From contig JBNGIQ010009553.1 of NCBI GenBank assembly GCA_049999765.1, positions 1 through 58,604 on the forward strand: a stretch of 58,604 nucleotides of DNA. The letters are read 5' to 3'. Shown here piece after piece: positions 46,656-58,039 of this stretch. The DNA is from Phaeoceros laevis. Its lineage: Eukaryota; Anthocerotophyta; Anthocerotopsida; Notothyladales. The first letter of the stretch is position 1. Each line of letters opens with the position of its first letter. The notes under the pieces are model-generated. The model saw only the letters and a list, made by a program, of their open reading frames with translations, searched no databases and was not told the origin of the DNA. A program made the position numbers and the translations under genes.

Positions 46656-47687
46656 GTATTTGAACCACTCAGCTGTTTTTATTGGAGCTTTTTTAGGGGA
46701 GCTCATGACATCAGCAAAATACATTTTAGCTTTTAGGTCTACTTCCTGAGAAATCGAGAAACTGCCGAGGTAAACTGCCGAGGTAGCCAACAGTATGTAT
46801 CGTTGCTCAGCATCTTCTGAGACGCCAGTTGCGCTTAGCCCATTCGATAAGAGCAAATCTACGAAAAAGTAATAATGTAATACGTTCCGTTTAGCTTTTT
46901 GGAATTATGAAGGTCCTAAGCCCAGACCGGTCCTCGAATTGCAGACGACTTCAGCTGAAACCACAGTACGACGACAAGAAGCGTTCGCTGACTGATATTT
47001 AATTTCGCTTCCGTCAAGCTGCGGGGAAGCACATTCCAACTCTCAAGAGTATAGTATTAGTGCCATATTTGTTTTATGACCAAACTGCACTAGAGCTCCT
47101 TGGTATGTTTCGCATTGTACCAAGTGATCCTCTCTATCACAAATGTATGAACCTTTAGGACCCATCAAGCACGTAATAAAGACTCTTCTTCTTCTTCCTT
47201 TGTATCTATTTCTATAGTTGTTTAGACTACGTGGGAGTGGAAAAAAATGTTCCCTTTTGGCTAAATTATGTTGGAACTTGATAAGACTTGGTCATTGTAG
47301 TCTATGATATATTATGAATTGACATGTCACATCAGGCTCTACTACAAACTTTGTTAAGTTTACTCTATGACTTTGGTTAGTTGCTAAGTTAGACGGTTAT
47401 TTTACTTCATTTTTCAACAAGTCGGATTCACTTTATAAATTATTGTCACATGGTAGGGTAGAATATGTTATGAGGATCAAGATGATAGGATATTTTGCAT
47501 TTTTGAAGAGGTCGAACTCTCATAAGGTTGAAAATTCATCTTGTATCTTTTTGCTTATTTTGAGCAACTTGTTGGGCTTTTGGTTGATTCATAGATCAAA
47601 AATAGCTGAAAGACAAGCTCCTTTCTTGCTAGAACATGTAGTGGTCAAATAAGTAGAATTTCAGGTGATTTATTTCTTCATGGAGAG
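46656..47687. other. Intergenic between MNS4 and LBD
   Basis: No gene seen. A 26-bp motif at about 47110-47135 (CGCATTGTACCAAGTGATCC...) recurs at 52488 downstream of TIM50. The rest is AT-rich and includes the presumed LBD promoter. Confidence 0.5.
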
Positions 47688-48593
47688 ATGGAAAGAGCAT
47701 GTTGTTGCTCTGAGGCAATGAGAGATCGACACCTCTTGCAATCAAATGAGCAGGAGAGTATATCACCACAAGATGACGATGCACGAGACCACACTGTGAA
47801 CGCACTCAACAATAACATCAGCGATAGCAATCGCACCAACAACAATAGTAACAATCACACCCACAGTAGCCACATCCATAATAATATTCACAGCCAAAAT
47901 ATCCAAAGTCATTTTCAAGATCATAACGGTGCAACTATGCATCCATACAGGCGATTGCGAGTGGCTATGGCTTCTGGAGGAACTGCAAGCGGGACAACAG
48001 GAGGAGGGGGGAATGGTACCCCTGGAAACTCAGCTTGTGCAGCATGTCGGGTACTACGACGTAAATGCACTGCGCAATGTTTATTTGCTCCTTATTTCCC
48101 CCCTGATCAACCCCAGAGATTTGCCCATGTCCATAAAGTTTTTGGAGTAGCAAATGTAACAAAGATGTTACATAATTTACCGCCTCCGCATAGAGAAGAT
48201 TGTGTGAATTCTTTAGCATATGAAGCTGATGCAAGAGTGCAAGACCCTGTATATGGATGTGTAGGTGCCATTTCGGTCCTACAACAACAAGTGGCACATC
48301 TTCAGACCCAACTTTCTATTGCTACTACAGAAATTTCTCGCCTTCGAGAAACCTTTGCTATAGCTGCAGCAACATCAGCTGCCAATTCAGCTTCACAAGT
48401 GACTGGCATTAGCAATATCATGGCAAACTCAATTGCGACTGCTAATGGTTCAAGTTCAAGTGCATGTGGAGGAAGCAATAACGCATTGCTAGCAATACCA
48501 TCGGGCCCCCAAGGCAATGGGAACGGCAATTGTCCACCCAATGGCACTCAAGGACCTTTGTCAGTTCAAAATGCGGTAAAAATTTTGACCTAG
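47688..48593 (+). CDS. LBD: LOB-domain transcription factor, class I
   Basis: Single open frame of 301 codons. The LOB domain starts near residue 115 with the zinc-coordinating block CAACRVLRRKCTAQC (C-x2-C-x6-C-x3-C). The GAS block follows with FAPYFPPDQPQRFAHVHKVF and the NVTKMLHNLP, REDCVNSLAYEADARVQDP and YGCVGAISVLQQQV motifs. A leucine-zipper-like helix (LQQQVAHLQTQLSIATTEI) marks class I, the group with AS2 and LBD developmental regulators that bind DNA as dimers in the nucleus. The 110-residue N-terminal extension is rich in Asn and His and unusually long for the family, so translation may start at an internal Met (about 47937 or 47970). A splice donor-like GTAAAA at 48574 could mean a further 3' exon. 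Confidence 0.9.
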   Translation: MERACCCSEAMRDRHLLQSNEQESISPQDDDARDHTVNALNNNISDSNRTNNNSNNHTHSSHIHNNIHSQNIQSHFQDHNGATMHPYRRLRVAMASGGTASGTTGGGGNGTPGNSACAACRVLRRKCTAQCLFAPYFPPDQPQRFAHVHKVFGVANVTKMLHNLPPPHREDCVNSLAYEADARVQDPVYGCVGAISVLQQQVAHLQTQLSIATTEISRLRETFAIAAATSAANSASQVTGISNIMANSIATANGSSSSACGGSNNALLAIPSGPQGNGNGNCPPNGTQGPLSVQNAVKILT

Positions 48594-50040
48594 TTTAATA
48601 GGTTTTTAACAATTGATCCATTTTCAATTCTTCACTTTCGTCCATCATAGGATGCGAGATGCTTACTGAAAATTTCAAAAAAGTGGAGGAGCTATTTACA
48701 GAAGTTCACTTCATTTTTTTGCTGGTTTGCATGTTGTTATATGACCAGCCACATATTTTAACATACACTACTAACATTATATTCACGTGAAGGAAATGGG
48801 TTGCTTTGCTATTTGGAGTTTTTATTTTAAGGAAAAAATTATTTTTATTAATTCTTCCGTATTTAGTGAGTTCTTTAATTATTGATCCTATTTCTCTAAT
48901 CACCGTACATGTATCATAGAGACTCTGGTGCCTTTGTTCTCAGGAGGTGATGATTACCAACATTCTTATATTTTAGTCTCTTTAAAAAAATTTTAACAGT
49001 CTCTAGTCTCTGTTTGTGAGAATTCTCTTCAATTTTGCTTGATTTTAAGTTGTAACTTCATTGCTTGGAATTATCAATTCATTATATTGATAAAAAACTG
49101 GGGAATTTGTAAAGATAGTCATTCAATGGCAGAAAGGGAAGACAAATATAGTGGAACTAAGATTGATTTGAATGACCTTATACAAGTTTAATATGATGGA
49201 ACACGGAAATGTGAGTGATACCTATTAGAGAAGTTAAAACACCTCAATCAAGGTCAATCAAGGTCTAATGTGAGTGATACCTATTAGAGAAGTTAGAACA
49301 CCTCAATCAAGGTCAATCAAGGTCTAACCTGGTTTTCACAATCAAACAATCAGCCACTTTGGACCTATGTTTACAAACAAGAATGTCACTTTCCCGTGCC
49401 ATGTTTATTCTATGCATGATAAGAAAATTCTTCTTGGTCTCTTATATTCACAAAGCAAAATGTGTGGTTCTATTTCACATCTTATAAAAGCGTAAGTGTA
49501 GAGACTCTACAACTCACATGATGTGGATTTCAAGTTCAAACAATTAGTATTATGTGAATTGTTTGAACTAAAGTTAAATTTCAACTTCAATAAAACTTGT
49601 TTAAAAATATAAAAATATTATTTCTTTNNNNNNNNNNNNNNNNNNNNNNNNNNNNNNNNNNNNNNNNNNNNNNNNNNNNNNNNNNNNNNNNNNNNNNNNN
49701 NNNNNNNNNNNNNNNNNNNNNNNNNNNAGGTTTAGAGATCTTTTAAGTTCTAGGATGTGAGACTCTTGAGATCATAGACCACGTCTAAGGTTCAAGGTAA
49801 GTTAGTAGTCTACAGGAACCTATGTATCTCACTCATGAGGCTATGACCCCGGACGACACTAGAGGATTCGACGTTACCAGTGAGACGAGAAAGATGCGTG
49901 TTTCACCATGACTCAGGTTTAGGGCAGCGCTGGGAGGAAGCTTGCTGAGTTTCTAAACAAACAGAAACCTAAATTTAATAGTCGCCTGCAGCGGGCATGG
50001 CTTCCTAGCTTTGTGGCGTAGCCGACGGATTGAAGGAACT
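48594..50040. other. AT-rich intergenic with tandem duplication, hairpin and N gap
   Basis: 49211-49328 contains two 59-bp copies starting GTGAGTGATACC with one or two mismatches. 49534-49568 is a hairpin with a perfect 12-bp stem (GTTCAAACAATT, loop 11). N gap at 49628-49727. 49900-50040 is the TIM50 5' region. No gene seen. Confidence 0.6.
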
Positions 50041-52040
50041 ATGTCTCTCGCGGGACGTCGGTGCTGGGCTCTACGCCGGCAACTTTGCTCCCCTGTGACC
50101 TCCGCTTACTTGTCCAGGTTCATATCTGCGTCTGCCACATCTTCCCTCTCTTCGTCCTCTTCGGCCGCTGAGGCCGAGGTTGCTGCTGAGGCCGACGCCG
50201 CAACTCATGTTGGCTTTGAGAAGACACGTTCTGGAGGACTCTTGGGCTGGCTTAAGACCGGGATCTTAATATCGGTGACGGCAGCCCTAGCTGGCACCTC
50301 GTACGTCACCTACGGTGCGTTTTTTGAACTGGCGTTTTGCGTCAATCTTGTTACTATTGTTGGCCTCTGATAGCTTGTCTGCATCACAGCATACACTGGA
50401 GAGGAGCTGGACAAGCAGCTTACTCAATTGCGCACGTCTCTACAGCAGAAGTCTGCATCAGACGAAAATGTGCTGACAAGGGTTCAGAATTCCTTATACC
50501 AGTCGGCCCTGCAGGCAGTAGTTGGGGTGGCTGACGCGTATCTGGATGCCAGAAAGTCTCTAGAGGACCAAGTTAGGGTAAGCTGCGTTTCTTGCAATGC
50601 TTTTGCAATGGCCATTCCACTTTCCAGCATATTATGCTTGCACATTTTGTGTGGTCTTTGTATCACCGCAGCTGCGGAGGCTCACACATGATGTTTGTGA
50701 CATTGATTGTTATCAGGGTTTCGCAGCGCCTTCATCTGACAAGCTGTTGCCAGATTTGCAACCGCACGAGCAACATGTTATGACCCTTGTGTTGGATCTT
50801 AATGAGACACTAGTTTTCTCGGATTGGAAAGTATGTTACTGATTTTTTGATGATTTTCTATCCTAGCTGTGAAGCCACAAGTCACAAACGTGACAGAAAA
50901 AAACAGCAGTGCTGTACTGAGTAATTTGGTTAGGTGTTTTGAGTCACTGCATTAGCGTGGAGAACAAGGGCTGGCCTTGGCTGAGTGACGTGAGTGTGAT
51001 TGAAACTGGCTCTTCCTGCATTGTCTTGCCATGTTGTTTGTAAGTACCTAATTGGGATGTTCGACAGAGGGACCGCGGCTGGCGAACGTTTAAGAGGCCT
51101 GGGGTGGAGGATTTCCTGGAGCAACTAGCCCAGTATTACGAACTTGTTATTTACTCGGATCAACTGGTTCCAGTAAGCTGTTCTAAATGCCATCATGCTG
51201 GTGTTGTCTGGAAGGGGTCTGTGGGTACACATCTGCTGTATCTGGACCTAATTCTGTGTATGTCTTGCAGTATGTAGATCCTATCTTAAACCAGCTTGAT
51301 CAAAAAGGCTATGTGCGGTACAGGCTCTACAGGGATGCCACTCAATATGTGCGCGGGAAGCATCTGCGTGTAAGTAGCATCTTGTTTGATTATTCGATGT
51401 ATCATGCTGTTATTGTTGTACAGCTCTGGCTCTGTATGGAGAGGTATTTAGTGTAACTCAACAACCTTGTGCTTGCTATGTGCCCAGGATCTTTCTAAAC
51501 TGAATAGAGACCCCGCACATGTGATTTACTTGAGTGGGCATGCAATGGAATCGTGCTTGCAACCTGAGAACTCTTTGCCGGTCAAGGCGTGGACTTTAGA
51601 AGGAGAGGACACCTGCTTGCTGGATCTTTTGCCATTTCTTGAGTGTAAGTTCTAGAGATGCAGTAGTCTTTCTATTAATGGTACATGAAAGTTCTTGAAG
51701 TACCATAGTTGAATTGAGTTTGGGATTTTGCAGTTGTGGCTCGTCAAAGGCCCACTGACATCAGACCAGTTTTGGCCCACTATCAAGGACGTGATGTGGC
51801 AGCTGAGTTTCGTGAGCGGACAAAAGAATATCAAAGGTGCAGCTCATCCATCCTCTGTGGTGTTTAGCATACTGGTGCCTTATGAAAACAATACTTTCTA
51901 AGGTACTTCCACACCTCATCTGGGAAGGGTCTACTGTGAGATGTGTTAATCCTTAGTTTGTTGATGCCAGGAAAATGCAGGAGAGGAAACAGCAAAGTCG
52001 GTTGTGGCGGGGATCAGTGTCTAGAACAAGTCAACAATAA
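50041..52040 (+). CDS. TIM50: Mitochondrial import inner-membrane translocase subunit TIM50
   Basis: Eight exons: 50041-50314, 50390-50577, 50717-50830, 51068-51172, 51271-51369, 51488-51644, 51734-51836 and 51971-52040, all joining in frame. The N-terminus is a typical presequence (Arg/Ser/Ala-rich, few acids: [14 protein letters not shown]). It is followed by one membrane segment ([18 protein letters not shown]) and a short coiled part. The FCP1/NIF-type HAD domain has [78 protein letters not shown] and [18 protein letters not shown]. The DLNET signature with Asn replacing the second catalytic Asp is usual for TIM50, which acts as presequence receptor of TIM23 and not as a phosphatase. The C-terminus is basic ([10 protein letters not shown]). 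The first exon ATG at 50041 is preferred over 50011 because it starts the presequence. Confidence 0.93.
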
Positions 52041-52780
52041 CACGATCAGTATTTTTGGTATGCCTCCTGTTAACGGCTTGCATTTTCATGATGATCGGCA
52101 AACTTGACATCAACAGCACGAGGAAAGTTTAGCATCTACTTCTGTGATGACGGTTGTTCGGAGTGTGGGATTGGGAGGTTTTGACATGAGCAGCATATGT
52201 TGCATTGAGGAAGGAATGTATCATGGTTCGGAGCTTGCAATTTTGATTCCACTGTGTCCCTGCGCAAATTCAATTCAAGACTATCGGGACCATTATTTTT
52301 CTATTGAGTAGACTAGGTGCTTTTTGAGTCCGTGACCGTCGGGTGGCACCGCGAACTTGTTCGCTGCCCCAATACTATATATGAGTGCTGCATTCATAAC
52401 GTGTGGGGCGAATAAATCGCCGTACGGACCTGCCTAGGAAGCCGATCCGTGAGTTCTGCGTCGTCTTCTAAGCCTTCCGCATTATACCAAGTGATCCTCT
52501 CTAATTTGGCACGTCGTTGTTTGAGACTATGTCTCTAGAAGGTTGCTCCTGACATAACTCTCCCTTATCTCATTTCTAAATTGCGAAAAAAGGTATGCCA
52601 CATTCAAATTGCCGTGACTGCATAATCTCCTTCCTAAACTGTTAAATGCGAACAAATATCTAGTTTAGGAAAAAAGATCTCCTTCCTAAACTGCAAAAAA
52701 AATCTAGTTTAGGAAAAAAGATCTGCCACATTCAAATTGCCACAAATTGCCACGAAGCGGCTTGATTGAAGTGGCTGCGG
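52041..52780. other. 3' flank of TIM50 with hairpin repeats
   Basis: At 52488 the 26-bp motif shared with 47110 appears. 52631-52671 and 52683-52715 are two successive hairpins, each TTCCTAAACT ... AGTTTAGGAA. TGCCACATTCAAATTGCC occurs at about 52597 and again at about 52723. No gene. Confidence 0.55.
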
Positions 52781-53530
52781 CGGCAAAGGCACATGTTGTG
52801 CGGCTTGTTGATTGACGTGGCTGCGGCGGCAGTGGCGGTGGTGTCCGAGGCACCTGTAGCCTTTGAACAACATTTCGCAACTAGTGCGGAAGTGGTGGTT
52901 GCGGGTGTCGATCCTCAGGCGGTGGGGTTGCGGCCAGATTGAGATTGCAACAATCCCTAGAAGTAGTGGCCATGTCTTAGGCTGCCGAGCGGAAACCCAT
53001 TACCATCCATCTCTGCAAACTATTAAAGATCTCGAAGGTTGCTCTAATACCACACTGTGACAGACCTCGATTGCAAACTGTTAAAGATCTCGAAGGTTGC
53101 TCTAATACCACAGTGTGAGAGACCTTGATTAAGAGGATTTACCCCTAGATCTTTCCTTTAGATGATTAGCCTAATTGCACACAAGACACAACATTAGGAC
53201 CCCAAGTCCCACCAAGAGTTGTTACTATGGACAACCCTGGTATAGACAACCCTTTCTTTATATCAAGGTATAAAGGCTCAGTACACTGAAGAGAGAGCCT
53301 CCACAGCTCCTCCACAGCTCCTCCACAGCTCCAGGCATCAACACAAGCTCTTGCTTACAAAAGGATTTTTCAGGGGAGAGCTCGCCAGACCTTATTAAAA
53401 GGCCGCCACTCAGCTCATGCTGAAACCCAAACCTATCAATAATGGACACCTAGCCCTAGAGCTAGATATCAAGTAATTCAGTCTCCAGTCATTACTTGAG
53501 GTAAACTATCTAGTTACCTGGCATGTAAGT
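52781..53530 (-). mobile_element. Remnant of a reverse-oriented LTR retrotransposon (Copia-like)
   Basis: Read on the minus strand, TGGTATTAGAGC occurs at about 53100-53111 and again about 53042-53053. It differs by one base from TGGTATCAGAGC, the primer-binding site that pairs with initiator Met-tRNA in most plant Copia elements. LTR-like sequence ending TCTCACA lies just before the upstream copy, and a short leader with an ATGGCC start follows. A 58-bp duplication (53015-53072 and 53073 onward) has doubled the site. A triple CTCCACAGCTC lies at about 53300-53330. No gag-pol remains, and the outer LTR border is not determined. Confidence 0.4.
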
Positions 53531-54184
53531 CATGACAACCTATGAGCGTACCGAACACGTGCCAATTATTGACTCACGGTCTAACACAATTCCGATTTTC
53601 CAGCGGAGCACAAACTACACCAAGTCAGACAGTCAGACTACAAAACATGGTTTTCCGTGCACCAGGCACCTGCCAGCGTGTGCTGCAGGCAAGCACCATC
53701 TGTTGGACTCGGTGGAGGATGGGAGCCACACTCCTCACTGTAGGACAGCAGTCGCCACTGAATTTGTATACACTATGGTGACAATATCCTTGATCTCCAG
53801 GCTCCACACGGTCGTGGTTCGTAGTTCGTCTTGCCATCCCACCTCCACCTTCACCTTCAATTCCACCTCCACCGCCGCCCAATCCACCCGCCTCCGCTTC
53901 CACCTCGTCACCCTTGCTCCACCGTTCTTGATTTTTGGTTGCCTGGTGTGGAGTGTTTTCTGAGTTGGCAAGCACATAGTCTTCGCGGGTAGCGGTTTAG
54001 AGGATTACGAGATAGAAATATCTGTTCCTTGCACCGATCTGAGGTTGCATCTGCATCAGTTCTCAATTCTTGGTGGCAATCGCCGTCTTTTTCGAAGACC
54101 AGATCTACGAGCTTACAATTTGGCGCCCAATCTTACCGGAGAATGTGATCATCTTCAGCTTGGCAGTGCGAGGCCGGTCTTGCA
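53531..54184. other. Presumed 5' region of the ferric reductase gene
   Basis: Contains a C-rich low-complexity tract (53825-53925, CCACCTCCACC-type) whose frames look protein-like only because of bias. No supported gene. Confidence 0.45.
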
Positions 54185-57100
54185 ATGGCTCCGCCTATCA
54201 TCGAAACTGGTGGAATACAGCAGCCGTTGGTGAGCGCTCGCAAGGCCACGCAGAATTCGGCTGAATTTTGGCGCGTTGCTGGACAACGGATACTGTTGGG
54301 GCTCATTGTCGCAGTGGGAACTTCATACGTTCTTGCTTTGTGGGCCATTCCTACCGAGCCTGGAAATGCTCTGTTTCACGATTTTGTGGCCACCTCGAGC
54401 ACTAGGCTGTTTGGGAAGGCGGGTATGGCTCTGAATCTGCATTCAACTGCTTTTGCTACTTCATGGATATTCAATGCCAGCTCAACGGACGCCTGGACTC
54501 CTTGATCATGTGTTTTCCTCCTGTAAGGTCGAGCCCGACGGGCAGTGCACAGCTTGGGAAAGCTCATATTACTTGCTCTCGAGATGCAGGAGTTGTGGCG
54601 CTCGTCTACTCAGCACCTATTCTCCTTCTTGCTCTTCTGGGAGTTCTGTATCTATCCATCTCACCGAAGACAAGCTTCAGGTGAGGTGTATAGTCGTGAA
54701 TTTGGATGAGGTGGGGTTTGTCATCTCGTATGGCTCTCATATTATCTGCATGAGTGGCTTCAGGGCACCGCTCCCGAGTAGCCTGGTTCCTAAATATGTC
54801 AAGCCGGTTGTGACTGCAGAGGACGTAAGGCTGAAGCCTCGTCCCTGAGTTTGTGGACTCATCCAGTCATCGTGGATGGCCCTCTTGGTGTTGTCTCCGC
54901 AGCAGAGCTTATCGTTGTTCTTCTTTTCCTATGCTACTTCATTTGGGCCTTCGTTAATTATATGATAATGGACTTTGAGACTGCACAGACGTATGACAAT
55001 GTGTGAGTGATTTTCTTTGGCATCACCCTCCATTTGAGTCGAGAAGTATTGTGCCAGAGGCCTTGTGCACTCTATGCTCAATCACTTCTCTTTCTCACCT
55101 TGAGAAGCGTGTATGGCAGGGGGCAGCGGAGATTGAAGTATGTAGGTCTCCGGCTTGGATTCCTTGGTATCATATGCATGAGCCTATTGTTCGTTCCTGT
55201 TGCTCGAGGTTCTGCATTACTGAGGCTCCTGGACATTCCATTCGAGCACGCCGTGAAGTACCATGTATGGATGGGCAACTTCATGATGACAGTGTTCACC
55301 TTGCATGGGCTGACATTCGTGGCCCTGTGGATATGGCGCGGCAATTTGATCACGCAGGTAAGTGCTTTACTGCCTGCAACATGTTCTTAGCTGTGGGCAA
55401 CAGCTTTGGTGCAATCCGATAACTCCTGATAATTCATGGGTTTTCCTTGTAGTTGACCAAATGGCAACAACACGATATTGCAAATTTACCAGGGGTCTTG
55501 GCCTATATTGTGGGTGTGATTATGTGGATCACTTCTCTTGGTGTTGTTCGCAAGACCAATTTCGAGCTGTTTTACTACACTCACCACCTATACATCCTAT
55601 TTGTCATCTGTTTAGCACTTCATGTGTCAGACCACATACTTTCAGTTGCAATTGGTGCACTCCTTTTGTTTGTACTAGATCGGTACCTAAGATTCTTCCA
55701 GTCACAGAAAAGGGTTGGAGTGCTGTGTGCAAACATACTCCCTTGTGGGACGCTGGAGTTAGTACTTGCGAAGCCTCCAAGTATGCACCATGTGGATTCT
55801 TCCCATGCTCCTTGTAATGTAGTTTGTGTGAACATATGCATGGTTTAGTTTATCAAATGCCTTCTGTGTTCTGCAGATCTGAAGTACAATGCCCTAAGTT
55901 TCCTTTTCATCCATGCACCGTCAGTGTCGTGGCTTCAATGGCACCCATTCAGTGTAACTTCAAGTCCTTTTGATGGAGACAAGCATATCTCTTTCCTTGT
56001 AAAACCTATGGGGGAATGGACACAGAAGCTGAGGGACAGAATTACAGCAGATGTGGCACCTGCTGCTAATAAGGGATCCAGTTCTTGTCCATTCAAGTTA
56101 CAAGCTGCAATTGAGGGTCCTTATGGACATGAGTCAAGCTACTTCTTGAAGTAAGCTAGTCAGTCTTTTCTCTGAACTAAATATGGAGCAAATGCTTTCT
56201 GTATGAACGGAGCTCTGTGATTGACACTCCTTGCTTTTGTGGTTTTACAAGGTACAACTCGCTGGTGCTTATTGCTGGAGGTATCGGTGTCTCACCATTT
56301 ATAGCTATCCTCCGCGATCTCCTCCACCGCTATGAAAGGAAAGAGTCTGATCTTCCCGTGGATGTTACGCTCATATGGGCTGTGAAGAAAAGTTCTGAAT
56401 CTAGTGTGCTTGACCTCGTCACTCCTCTGTCCATTTGTCCAAACATTGCTTCCCACTGTCGCATAGATGTTCAATTGTATGTCACTCAGGAGTCACAACC
56501 TGATTTTGAGCTCAGTGCTGGCAGACCAGTTTCATTTTCCACTTTTGTCGACCCTGTTGTAGCGTCAGATAAGCCCATGCCAGGTCTGACACCCACCAGC
56601 AGCAACTTCTGGACAGGGGTTATACTATTATCTTCTATAGTTGGCTATCTGGTAGTGGAGAGCCTAGCAAATGCTATTTATATATGGCCTGCCGACAAGG
56701 GCTCCTATGAGGTTGTTCGATGGTGGGTGAGGGGTCTGATTGCATTGAGCAGCGTAGTGTTGGGTGTCGTCATGTTTGGAGGCTGTGCAGTTGCTTTATG
56801 GTACCTTGTCAGTACATGGCCTGAGAAGAGCTGCCATGGTGATGACTTTCCCAAGGCAGGGGAACACAATTTCGCGTCGAAGGATCCGGAGGAAGAAGAA
56901 CATGTTCTGATAGGTGGACAAGGACTTATCAAGCCTGCAAATGTTCACTACGGATTGAGGCCCAAGTTCGAAGGTACCCTGTTTGTGCTTTTAGTTGTGC
57001 TCTGCAAGAAGTGCGTTTGACGCAGTCGTCTGATCTGTTTCTGGTCTCTCATCTTTTGTGTACTGCAGAACTTTTCGATGGGTTCGCAAAGCGCTTTGCA

Positions 57101-57253
57101 GGGTCGAGCACAGGAGTGATGGTTTGTGGTCCAGTGGGCATGCAAGCTGACGTTGCCACTCAATGCAGACTCCATACTACATGTACCGCCAAAAGGATGC
57201 CCTCCGTAGAGAGAGTGGCATTCAACTACCATTCGGTCAGCTTCGACCTATGA
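54185..57253 (+). CDS. FRO: Ferric-chelate reductase, FRO6/7-like
   Basis: About eight exons. Exon 1 (54185-54422) has an N-terminal membrane helix (ILLGLIVAVGTSYVLALWA). Exon 2 (from 54590) gives LVYSAPILLLALLGVLYL. Exon 3 (from 54820) gives SLWTHPVIVDGPLGVVSAAE. The ferric-reductase membrane domain follows: RLGFLGIICMSLLFVPVARG, AVKYHVWMGNFMMTVFTLHG, NLPGVLAYIVGVIMW and FELFYYTHHLYILFVICLAL. Its paired histidines should hold two hemes. The cytosolic part has the FAD motif HPFSVTS, EGPYGHES, and the NADPH-binding GGIGVSPFIAILRDLL. Two further membrane helices come late, and the end is VMVCGPVGMQADVATQC ... SVSFDL-stop. Plant FROs reduce Fe(III) or Cu(II) across membranes; the FRO6/7 type acts at the cell surface or chloroplast envelope. 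The intron at 55003-55104 is inferred from frame. Confidence 0.9.
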
Positions 57254-58039
57254 AACAACGTCTGCTGGAAGTGCAACAGGATAAGGTGTGATGTATAGCA
57301 ATCTGTAAAAGAACGGCTCTAAGCGGCCATGGTCGAAGCGTGTAGTCTATCGAATATCGAATCCTATGGATGTCCAGGTAGCAACTAACTGATAACTACC
57401 AATTGGTAAATACCAGTTTAAAACAATTTTTATCAAGCCTCTGGAAAATCAAAGTAACCACTAGATAATTACCAATTGGTGTAACTAGGGTGGGGTGGAA
57501 TCATAGCCTGAACCTGATTTAGGTTTGGAACAGGCTATTGGCTTCCAACAGATTTGACATGTGGCGAACCGGTAGCCAAGGAGAGGCCTTCTATGGTTTC
57601 GTTGTGCGGAACCCCGTAAATCGAATCACTTTGGGGATTTTTTGTGGTGATGCATTGTGCAATCGGTAGATGTTTCATCAGATACAAGTTCATTCTGGCG
57701 ATGAATTGTATCCTTCGGTAAATGTAGAGGAGCTGTGCAGCTTGCTTTTTGTACAGTGCGTTTGGTTGCTTTGTGGTTTTTCTTGCCTGAAGCCACGTTT
57801 CTTGGAGGGTCATTTGTTGGTTCTTCTCTTCTCAGACACGAGTGGAATTAGCGATTATTCCAGGAACAGACGACACCAAATTCAGAACCAGTTGCGATTT
57901 TCTGAATGATGATATACCTGTTGGAAGCGGATGCCAGCTTCTCGACATGCTCTGGATTCTGGGAGATGCAAAATGCGGAAAATGTTCGCAATTTGACACA
58001 AATGACTGCAAAATGACCAAACAGCAAAACTGATAGTCT
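57254..58039. other. 3' flank of the ferric reductase gene
   Basis: No gene supported. Two closely similar palindromic sites lie at 57397-57408 (TACCAATTGGTA) and 57470-57480. Short frames nearer 58000 show faint PPR-like composition on the minus strand. Confidence 0.45.

Noticed and set aside
53532-53977. A gene upstream of the ferric reductase
   Set aside because: Low-complexity CCACCTCC-type sequence opens frames on both strands; no domain or intron evidence.
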